Below are positions 14,949 to 20,871 of a stretch of DNA of 20,871 nt, piece by piece (the stretch's first letter is position 1; every line of letters starts with the position of its first letter). The position numbers were made by a program, and so were the translations under genes. Where the stretch lies: the NCBI GenBank assembly GCA_003167475.1, contig PMTB01000058.1, forward strand, positions 1-20,871, in the 5' to 3' direction. The notes under the pieces were generated by a model that was not told the origin of the DNA, searched no databases, and saw only the letters and a list, made by a program, of their open reading frames with translations. The DNA is from a candidate division FCPU426 bacterium. GTDB lineage: Bacteria; Oederibacteriota; PGYV01; Palsa-1178.

Positions 14949-14974
14949 TAGAGAGGGGGCTTGTCCCCTCTCTA
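14949..14974. other. Perfect 10-bp hairpin after lipA
   Basis: Arms TAGAGAGGGG (14949-14958) and CCCCTCTCTA (14965-14974) enclose a 6-nt loop. No T run follows, so it is not a classic intrinsic terminator, but its position 6 nt after the lipA stop suggests transcript-end formation or stabilisation. Confidence 0.6.
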
Positions 14975-15014
14975 GGAAAACAATTCAGTCCCGAAATAAA
15001 GGACTTATCAAGGG

Positions 15015-15043
15015 TTGCGCTCAGGTATGTTTTGAGTTATAGT
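15015..15043 (+). promoter_or_regulatory. Probable lpdA promoter
   Basis: TTGCGC (15015-15020), a 17-nt spacer, and TATAGT (15038-15043). The -35 is only half-consensus, the -10 good. It lies about 100 nt before the lpdA ATG, with the GTTTTAAG repeat in the leader. Confidence 0.5.
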
Positions 15044-15065
15044 GTTACCGGATATTTTATTTTTG

Positions 15066-15116
15066 GTTTTAAGATAAGGGCAGTTTTAAGTTTTAAGTGG
15101 GTTGTAATCTTAAAAC
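15066..15116. repeat. Second GTTTTAAG-type inverted repeat, upstream of lpdA
   Basis: Arms GTTTTAAGAT (15066-15075) and ATCTTAAAAC (15107-15116) are exact complements. The same two arms form the inner end of the inverted repeat at 13213-13286. A direct duplication of GTTTTAAG lies between them (about 15083-15097). Confidence 0.6.
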
Positions 15117-15146
15117 TTCTTCATCTATTTTTTTGGAGGGAACACG

Positions 15147-16445
15147 ATGTACGACATAGTGATCATAGGTTCCGGCCCGGCCGGCCACACAGCGGCTTTG
15201 GAAGCCGCAAAACATAAGATGAAAACAGCTGTCATAGAGCGCGTCCCTGAAAAACTCGGCGGAGTATGCTTAAATGAAGGGTGCATACCGTTAAAAGGCC
15301 TGCTTCATTACTCCATGCATGAGACTGATTATAACAACATACGCGGTATTGTGATGCAGAGGGTCGGTTTCATCAGGTCCGGACTTAAAACACGGCTCGA
15401 ACTCGCGGGCGTGGAGATCATAAACGGGGAAGCCAGGTTCGTCTCCCCAAACGAGATAGAAGTGCACGGCAGGATGATAAAGGCCGCGAATTTTATACTT
15501 GCGGTTGGTTCTTCATCAAAGAAAATATTCAATAACCCGGCTGTCTTCGCCCCGGAAAAAATATTCGACCTTGAAGAGGCGCCTAAAAAGGCCCTTATTA
15601 TAGGAGGAGGCGTTATAGGCTGCGAATACGCTTCATTCCTTAATAACATAGGGGTAAGCGTGGACATAGTCGAGCTTATGGATTCAATTCTTTTTGGCGG
15701 GGATACCGAGGCAGTAAGGACCGTTGGCAGGGAATTCAAGAAAAAAAAGATAAGGCTTTACGAAAAAAGCGAGGTTTTAGGGATAAGCACGGACAGGGAA
15801 GTACAGATAAAATCCGGCGACACCGTGATAAAGGACAAATACGACCTGATAATAGAGGCCATAGGCAGGAGGCCCAATACGGGCAGGATAGGCCTTGACC
15901 TGGCCGGCGTCAAACTCAATGAAAAAGGTTTTATAGAAGTTAACGGCCAAATGCAGACTAGCGCGCCGCATATATACGCAGCCGGCGACTGCATAGGCGG
16001 GCCTATGCTCGCTTACACGGCATCCAGGGAAGCCTCGGCCGCGATAGCGCATATAAGGAATGAAAAGCCAATAAGCCTGGACTATAGCGCAATGCCCACC
16101 CTTGTTTTTTCCCACCCCCAGCTGGGGCAGGTGGGCTTGACAGAGGATAAGGCGAAAGAGACGGGCTTGGAGCACAGGGTTTATAAATATTTCTTCAAAG
16201 CCATAGGCAAAGCCGTGGTTGAGGGAAAAGACGCCGGATTTATAAAGCTTATAAGCGATGTAAAAGAAAATACAATAGTGGGAGCCACGGGCGTGGGGGA
16301 CGAGATGGCCGAGATAATAAACGAGCTTACCGTGATAATAAATGCAAAGGTGAAGATAGACGCGGTCAAAGACTGTATGCACATTCATCCGTCATATTCG
16401 GAGATAATAGTTGAAGCTTTGAACTGGGGATTACAGCCAGCCTAA
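15147..16445 (+). CDS. lpdA: Dihydrolipoyl dehydrogenase (L protein)
   Basis: 432 aa flavoprotein that reoxidises dihydrolipoyl-GcvH with NAD+. Seen: the FAD-binding GSGPAGHTAALEA (8-20), redox-active Cys41 and Cys46 in GGVCLNEGCIP, the NAD-binding GGGVIGCEYASF, AAGDC, and the C-terminal catalytic pair His414 and Glu419 in HPSYSE. All catalytic residues are present. It is shorter than the usual 460-480: the segment just after the disulfide, where the family has a long helical stretch, lacks roughly 20-25 residues, and CIPSKALL reads CIPLKGLL. It is probably functional and dedicated to glycine cleavage, given its place next to gcv and lip. GGAGGG precedes the ATG. Confidence 0.93.
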   Translation: MYDIVIIGSGPAGHTAALEAAKHKMKTAVIERVPEKLGGVCLNEGCIPLKGLLHYSMHETDYNNIRGIVMQRVGFIRSGLKTRLELAGVEIINGEARFVSPNEIEVHGRMIKAANFILAVGSSSKKIFNNPAVFAPEKIFDLEEAPKKALIIGGGVIGCEYASFLNNIGVSVDIVELMDSILFGGDTEAVRTVGREFKKKKIRLYEKSEVLGISTDREVQIKSGDTVIKDKYDLIIEAIGRRPNTGRIGLDLAGVKLNEKGFIEVNGQMQTSAPHIYAAGDCIGGPMLAYTASREASAAIAHIRNEKPISLDYSAMPTLVFSHPQLGQVGLTEDKAKETGLEHRVYKYFFKAIGKAVVEGKDAGFIKLISDVKENTIVGATGVGDEMAEIINELTVIINAKVKIDAVKDCMHIHPSYSEIIVEALNWGLQPA

Positions 16446-16473
16446 AAGTAAAATAAAAAGCCGGTGCATTAAA

Positions 16474-17547
16474 GTGAAGAATGGAAAAGCAGCCCGTATT
16501 GCCGCATCCTTTATCCTCCTTTTTGTCATTATATCCGGCTGTGCCTCCGAAAAGACAAGGCCTGTTGCGGAAAACACCCCTGATTCACACGCCGGTATAT
16601 CCTTTTGCGCGGCAGGTGACGTGATGCTGGACAGGGGCGTGAAAAACAGGATAGACGGCGACGGGAAGGATTTTATTTTTGAAAAGACCGCGGGTTTTAT
16701 CAGGCTGAAAGATATTTCTTTCTGCAACCTTGAGTGCCCCGTATCAACCAGGGGAAAAAGAAAAGCCGGAGGATACGCGTTCAGGGCCGACCCGGTAAAT
16801 CTCAGTATAGTTAAAAAATGCGGGTTTAAAGTTGTTTCACTGGCGAATAACCATATGATGGATTATGGGGAGGAATCGCTGACAGATACGTTCAAATATC
16901 TGGATGCAGAGGGCATAACATACGCAGGCGCCGGACAAAACAGGGAAAAAGCGCGCGCTTTTGTCATCAAAGAGGTGCGCGGCGTAAAAGTGGCATTTGT
17001 CGCGGACCTGAATATGCCTACAATTGTGGAAGAAGTCCCGGAAGATCCGGCTCTGCCGCAGCCTTCCCAAAAACGCAGTATGGTTGAGTTAACGGCTGAG
17101 ATAAAAAAAGCAAAGCTTGCGGCCGATATCGTGGTGGTTTCATTTCACTGGGGCGTAGAATACACGCACAATCCGCAGGCTTACCAGAAACGCCTTGCCA
17201 GGGCCTGCATAGACGCGGGCGCGGACATGGTACTGGGCCATCATCCCCATGTGATGCAGGGCATTGAGATATATAAAGGCAAAATAATATTGTACTCCAT
17301 GGGCAACCTGGTCTTTGACCAGGTAAAGGTAATGACATCAAGGACGTTTATTTTTGCGTGCGAATTTTTTAAGAACGGGACAATAAAGAACGCGTTTATA
17401 ACCCCGGTGCAGATCGTGGAGAACAGGCCGGTCTTTGCAAGGGGCGCTGTGGCGCAAGAGATAAGGGCGCTGATGATGAAAATATCGAAGGGGTTCGGGA
17501 CAAAGTTTGAGGAAAAAGATGGAAGGCTGTATTTGCAGGGGCTGTAA
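16474..17547 (+). CDS. CapA/PgsA-like lipoprotein (metallophosphatase fold)
   Basis: 357 aa from GTG. The ribosome-binding site is poor, but the start gives a full lipoprotein signal with lipobox ISGC, Cys23 acylated. The remainder is the CapA (poly-gamma-glutamate capsule) family: AAGDVMLDRG, CNLECPVS, SLANNHMMDYG, SFHWGVEY, LGHHPHVMQGIE and YSMGNLVFD. The conserved Asp, Asn and His residues match the calcineurin-like metal site. Family members take part in capsule or poly-glutamate export, but many bacterial copies stand alone as here; no capB or capC is nearby, so the substrate is unknown. It begins 28 nt after lpdA and may share its transcript. It faces the convergent wzy-like gene across a repeat-filled gap. 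Confidence 0.88.
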   Translation: MKNGKAARIAASFILLFVIISGCASEKTRPVAENTPDSHAGISFCAAGDVMLDRGVKNRIDGDGKDFIFEKTAGFIRLKDISFCNLECPVSTRGKRKAGGYAFRADPVNLSIVKKCGFKVVSLANNHMMDYGEESLTDTFKYLDAEGITYAGAGQNREKARAFVIKEVRGVKVAFVADLNMPTIVEEVPEDPALPQPSQKRSMVELTAEIKKAKLAADIVVVSFHWGVEYTHNPQAYQKRLARACIDAGADMVLGHHPHVMQGIEIYKGKIILYSMGNLVFDQVKVMTSRTFIFACEFFKNGTIKNAFITPVQIVENRPVFARGAVAQEIRALMMKISKGFGTKFEEKDGRLYLQGL

Positions 17548-17808
17548 GGGAAACAGGGTGAGGTTTAGAGACAAGAGAATGGAGACTGGAGACTGGAAAC
17601 TGAAGTCCGCCATAAGTTTTTAAGCCAAAAGTAAAGTTAATACAAAGGATTAAGTTTTTAAGTTGGACTGTGGCCTGTCTTATCTGTCGGTCTTACTTAT
17701 CAACTTGTCTCTCCTTGTTTTCACTTTACTTTTGTCTTTTGGCTTTTGGCTTGACAACTTAAAGGTTATTAAAACTCAGGATCCAGTCTCTTGTCTCCAT
17801 AACTCTTC
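17548..17808. repeat. Nested palindromic repeats between convergent genes
   Basis: This 261-nt gap holds no gene. It is a set of nested inverted repeats. The outer pair is GAGACAAGAGA (17568-17578) with its exact complement at 17787-17797. The middle pair is 17614-17648 against 17713-17760, sharing AAGCCAAAAG, TAAAGT and a purine end; the right arm has about 14 extra nt (a CCAAAAG-type duplication). The inner pair is AAGTTG (17660-17665) with CAACTT (17701-17706). GAGACTGG is tandemly repeated at 17582-17596. The region could end transcription from both sides. Related sequence starts at 20847. Confidence 0.75.
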
Positions 17809-19815
17809 CTACCTCACCAGCCCCGCCGCTTTCATCTTCGCTATCCAGTCCTTTGCCAGTGTGTAGTTCGGGTCGTATTTTAGGACTGTGGAAAGTTCCT
17901 CATACGCTTCTTTATACTTTTTCATCCTGAAGTACGCCGCCCCCAGGTTATACCGTGCTTCCACGCCTTCCGGCTTTATTTTCAGCGCCCTCTGGTACAT
18001 TTCAACCGCCTTGTCAAATTCGCTGCGGTTAAAATAAATGTTGGCCAGGTTATTTATGGCGCTTGTGAACTTCGGGTTTAAATCCAGGACCTTGTTGTAT
18101 TCCTCCACCGCCTTGTCTGTCATATTGCTGTTCATGTAAACATTTGCCACGTTGTAATGTGATTCAATGAAGTTCGGGAACATCAGGAGCCCGCGGTTGT
18201 AGTATTCCACGGATTTTGGGGTGTTGCCTAAGGCGTTATAGGCATTGCCGGAGTAGAGTACAAGTTCTATTATATCCGTGCCGCGGGGGTTAGCGTTCAG
18301 GGCGCGCTCAAATGTCACCCGCGCGGAATCATAATTTTTATTCATAAAATCCGCCTGACCGGACCGTATACAGGTATTGGCAAGCAGGGAATTTACCTGC
18401 GCCGCGGAAAATATCACTGCAAGCAAAAGCGCCAAAGCCGGAACCCAGGATTTGAATTTGTCGGATACGGCTTCATGTGTTGTCTTTGTTTCAGAGAGTG
18501 AAAAAACCGCGAATAAAGACCAAAGGAGGATTAGTGTCGGGGCAACCCTCCACGGAAAATTAAGCAGGCTGTTAAGGAGGAATGCTACGATGGCCCCGGA
18601 AATTCCGAAGAGTATGTTTTTTAAAAGCGGGTTATTTTCGGCAAAAGCGTTCCTGAAAGACATTATAAGTATGGCCGCAAAAAGCCACAGGTACGCGCCA
18701 AGGCCCGCAAACCCTGTTTCAGCCAGCGTCTGCAAATAGTCATTGTGGGTGTACAGTTCCACATGCGGCTCGATCTGCTCAGCCATGAGGGGCGCGACTT
18801 TTTCCCACCTGTCGAGGACCTTCCTCTGGAAATAGGATGTGTTGAGGGAAAAACCGCCGATACCAGCGCCCAACAGAGGGTTTTTCATGGCCATCTGCAG
18901 GGCCGATTCCCAGTAAAAAAGCCTTACGGCCACTGAATTATTTGTCAGGGAATAGCCGGACTTAAGCCTGTCCAGTATTGTCTGGCTGTTCTTATTGAGC
19001 GGGTTGGGGAACGAAAATATGATTGCCAGCAGGACAACAAAAGAGGCAAGCCCGACGGCAAAGGCCCTGTTGCGGGAGAAGAAATCCCTGCCATAAGCCG
19101 CCCCGAAAAGAATGAACATGTAAATCAGGGAACCAAGGAAGCCGACCCAGGCGCCGCGGCCGTGGGAGACTATGATAAGGATGAACATGAAACACAGGTA
19201 AATTGTCACTAGCAGTTTGTTTATCCTGCTTATCGGCGAGATTATCAGCGCTATCATTACCGGGATAAGGATTGAGAACTGGGTGGCCATATAGTCGGGG
19301 TTCCCCATGGTGGAATAAACCCTGCCCTCGCCGAAAGAGACCCATTTAATAAAATCAACACCGAGGTACTGGAGCAGGCCGTACGTGGTGACTATGAAGT
19401 GGGAGGCAAGGATGAAGTACAACAATTTCGGTATGTCCTTTTTTGAGAATACGTTTATCATCAGGAAGTACATTACGGCATTGGCAAGTATGAACTTGAA
19501 AAACTGCCAGTGCATGGGGAAAGCGTGGCTGTTAAGGTATATGCCCTTTAAAAAAGAAAGAAAAACAACGGTTGTGATGCCAAGGACAGGCAGTGAAAAA
19601 GAGGTTGTTTTGATGAAAAACCTGCCGGAGAGAGCCTGCCTGGCAATAAAGAGGGCGGAGGCGAAAGCGAGAAGGACGTAAAAATTCACGGTTTTGGGTG
19701 TTTCAAAACTTTCGTTAGCCGGGAGCCAGAAAGACAGGGGGATTATGAAAAGTATCATATATAAGGAAAGGTGGAGCAGTTTGTCAATGTAGGTCCTAAG
19801 CTTTTCCGCGGTCAA
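17809..19815 (-). CDS. O-antigen ligase/Wzy-type membrane protein with C-terminal TPR repeats
   Basis: 668 aa from TTG 19815, fixed by GGAGGG 5 nt upstream (19821-19826 on the opposite strand). Residues 1 to about 460 contain around 12 membrane helices with the Wzy_C/O-antigen-ligase signature near 355-370 (YTHNDYLQTLAETGFAG). This large periplasmic-loop family ligates or polymerises undecaprenyl-linked glycans. From about 480 to 660 there are roughly five TPR units (SHYNVANVYMNSNMTDKAVEEYNKVLDLNP and similar), which would sit on the outer side of the membrane after the last helix and bind partners. Fusions of this kind are common in uncultured diderms and are linked to O-antigen ligation or protein glycosylation; which one applies here cannot be told. 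It has its own strong promoter. Confidence 0.88.
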   Translation of the reverse strand: MTAEKLRTYIDKLLHLSLYMILFIIPLSFWLPANESFETPKTVNFYVLLAFASALFIARQALSGRFFIKTTSFSLPVLGITTVVFLSFLKGIYLNSHAFPMHWQFFKFILANAVMYFLMINVFSKKDIPKLLYFILASHFIVTTYGLLQYLGVDFIKWVSFGEGRVYSTMGNPDYMATQFSILIPVMIALIISPISRINKLLVTIYLCFMFILIIVSHGRGAWVGFLGSLIYMFILFGAAYGRDFFSRNRAFAVGLASFVVLLAIIFSFPNPLNKNSQTILDRLKSGYSLTNNSVAVRLFYWESALQMAMKNPLLGAGIGGFSLNTSYFQRKVLDRWEKVAPLMAEQIEPHVELYTHNDYLQTLAETGFAGLGAYLWLFAAILIMSFRNAFAENNPLLKNILFGISGAIVAFLLNSLLNFPWRVAPTLILLWSLFAVFSLSETKTTHEAVSDKFKSWVPALALLLAVIFSAAQVNSLLANTCIRSGQADFMNKNYDSARVTFERALNANPRGTDIIELVLYSGNAYNALGNTPKSVEYYNRGLLMFPNFIESHYNVANVYMNSNMTDKAVEEYNKVLDLNPKFTSAINNLANIYFNRSEFDKAVEMYQRALKIKPEGVEARYNLGAAYFRMKKYKEAYEELSTVLKYDPNYTLAKDWIAKMKAAGLVR

Positions 19816-19844
19816 AGGCGCCCTCCGTTAATGTGATATCTAGG

Positions 19845-19873
19845 ATTGTATTTTAAAGGCTGGGAAATGTCAA
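19845..19873 (-). promoter_or_regulatory. Promoter of the Wzy-TPR gene
   Basis: On the minus strand: perfect TTGACA (19868-19873), a 17-nt spacer, and TACAAT (19845-19850). The expected start is near 19838, giving a leader of about 22 nt. Confidence 0.8.
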
Positions 19874-19953
19874 GGGTGGGGTTTTGGTCCGCACGCAGGA
19901 GTTTTAATCCGTGGTTTAAACCGGGCTGGCGGCTGAAAAAAAATACCACTGGC

Positions 19954-19975
19954 GGACAGTGCGGGAGCGCTGTCC
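19954..19975. other. Hairpin in the divergent intergenic region
   Basis: A 9-bp stem, GGACAGTGC/GCGCTGTCC, with one G-U pair and loop GGGA, lies between the two divergent promoters and outside both expected transcripts. It could be a regulator site or chance; no T run directly follows on either strand. Confidence 0.35.
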
Positions 19976-19992
19976 CAACACAACGTCCCGCC

Positions 19993-20021
19993 TTGACTAT
20001 GGCAAATTTATGCAGTATACT
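19993..20021 (+). promoter_or_regulatory. Promoter of the transglycosylase gene
   Basis: TTGACT (19993-19998), a 17-nt spacer, and TATACT (20016-20021), a near-consensus promoter. The start is expected near 20028, about 55-70 nt before the gene. Confidence 0.8.
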
Positions 20022-20081
20022 TTGTCAGCTACCTCCTTATCCGCATGATTTTGCCAAAAACCCTGCGGCCGGAAAAAACTT

Positions 20082-20846
20082 GTGCGAATAGAAAGTTACA
20101 TGTCTTTCATTGCGCTAAACACTGAGGCTTTTGAATTGCGGCATATTTTATCCAGGCTCAAACAACACTACTTGCTTGTACTCGGCGTTTTATTTATAGT
20201 TTACGGCGCGTTCATGTTTGCTTTGCCCGATATAAGCGGCGTTGAAAAAGGCGTTATGATAAGGATACAGGGCTATGGGAAAAAAAACCTGGAAAAGTTT
20301 GTCTCCCCCTCTTCGCGGGATTTTGTCTTATCCAGCAAACTGCCAAAACACGTCACCGGCGCCATCATAGTTTCCGAGGATGAGGATTTTTATACCCATA
20401 ACGGCATAAGCATGGATGAAATACTGGCGGCCGCGCAGTTTGACCTGAAATACCACACCTTAAAGCACGGAGGCAGCACCATAACCCAGCAGGTGGTGAA
20501 AAACATATACCTGACCGGCGAGAGGAAATTCTCAAGGAAAATAGTGGAGGCCCTTACGGCTTTGAGGCTGGAAAAGAAGTTAAGCAAAAGGCAGATACTG
20601 GACTACTATATTAATATCGCCGAGTTCGGGCCGGGTATTTACGGCATCAGGAACGCCTCTGCGTTTTATTTTGACAAACAACCGGAAGAACTGACCCCGC
20701 AGGAAGCGGCAATCTTGGCTGTGATACTGCCCAAGCCGAAGGCAAGAGGCAGGGCCCTGATGGAACTCGAAGAGGAAGAATTCCAGCCGCAAAGGGTGAA
20801 GCACCTGCTGGCACGGATGAAGAAACAGGGGTATATTACAGGATAA
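20082..20846 (+). CDS. mtgA: Monofunctional peptidoglycan transglycosylase (GT51)
   Basis: 254 aa from GTG 20082; ATG 20100 (248 aa) is the alternative and neither has a strong ribosome-binding site. One membrane anchor lies at about 30-48, followed by a periplasmic GT51 domain that polymerises lipid II into glycan strands. Motifs in order: SEDEDFYTHNG with catalytic Glu99 and the EDxxFxxH pattern, GGSTITQQVVKNIYL (131-144), RKIVEALTALRLEKKLSKRQ with the second Glu156, and ILDYYINIAEFGPGIYG. There is no transpeptidase domain, so it is monofunctional. The long cytoplasmic N-terminus (about 30 residues) is slightly unusual. It is divergent from the Wzy-TPR gene, consistent with an envelope-assembly neighbourhood. 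Complete within the window. Confidence 0.92.
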   Translation: MRIESYMSFIALNTEAFELRHILSRLKQHYLLVLGVLFIVYGAFMFALPDISGVEKGVMIRIQGYGKKNLEKFVSPSSRDFVLSSKLPKHVTGAIIVSEDEDFYTHNGISMDEILAAAQFDLKYHTLKHGGSTITQQVVKNIYLTGERKFSRKIVEALTALRLEKKLSKRQILDYYINIAEFGPGIYGIRNASAFYFDKQPEELTPQEAAILAVILPKPKARGRALMELEEEEFQPQRVKHLLARMKKQGYITG

Positions 20847-20871
20847 GGTTTTAAGCCAAAAGCCAAGAGAC
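20847..20871. repeat. Start of another AAGCCAAAAG-type repeat, cut by the window edge
   Basis: Directly after the mtgA stop, TTTTAAGCCAAAAG (20849-20862) repeats 17618-17631 exactly. The longer reverse complement matches 17734-17752 at 18 of 19 positions. This shows that the element at 17548-17808 is part of a dispersed family. Confidence 0.6.

Noticed and set aside
14949..14974. Rho-independent terminator after lipA
   Set aside because: The hairpin is perfect but lacks a downstream T run, so it is listed only as a hairpin.
15777..16388. 203-codon open frame antisense to lpdA
   Set aside because: It lies wholly within lpdA, has no ribosome-binding site and its composition is that of a shadow frame; lpdA has all its family motifs.
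17548..17808. CRISPR array or transposon remnant
   Set aside because: Repeats are inverted, nested and uneven in spacing, with no direct-repeat/spacer pattern, no transposase fragment and no cas genes.

Overview
The window is a protein-dense stretch of a bacterial chromosome. Most likely it comes from a Gram-negative (diderm), uncultured, probably anaerobic lineage. The diderm inference rests on two lipoproteins, an exported protein with a beta-barrel-like C-terminus, an O-antigen-ligase-type membrane protein and a monofunctional peptidoglycan transglycosylase. Codon use leans on AGG (Arg) and ATA (Ile). All three stop codons are used and GTG/TTG starts are common. The taxon cannot be fixed from the sequence alone; a candidate-phylum genome of the Omnitrophota/Goldbacteria kind is only a guess.

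Region 1 (1-5771) is accessory. It holds a repeat-containing lipoprotein and a small exported protein in visibly AT-rich DNA, then an alpha/beta hydrolase, a secreted GH18 glycosidase that appears to begin at an ATT codon, and a ribbon-helix-helix/PIN toxin-antitoxin pair whose promoter -10 lies inside a perfect palindrome. After these come a YecD-type isochorismatase-fold protein on the minus strand and a small four-helix membrane protein. A promoter and an intrinsic terminator (5775-6003) then frame about 195 nt with no gene: a candidate small RNA.

Region 2 (6067-8864) encodes a polytopic GT39/ArnT-like glycosyltransferase with an extra C-terminal domain of about 210 residues. Directly after it lies a stand-alone exported copy of that domain, interrupted by one in-frame amber codon.

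Region 3 (8874-16445) is a full glycine cleavage and lipoylation cluster: gcvT-gcvH-gcvPA-gcvPB from a near-consensus promoter, then lipM-lipA, then lpdA. Together these supply the T, H, split P and L proteins plus de novo lipoylation of GcvH (octanoyl transfer by LipM, sulfur insertion by LipA). The pathway is therefore self-contained here.

Region 4 (16474-20871) is cell-envelope related: a CapA-like lipoprotein, a convergent Wzy/O-antigen ligase-TPR protein, and a divergent GT51 transglycosylase. The last two are fired by back-to-back promoters.

Several intergenic gaps (13213-13286, 15066-15116, 17560-17800, 20847-end) carry related, imperfectly palindromic repeats built from short words such as GTTTTAAG, AAGCCAAAAG and GAGACTGG.
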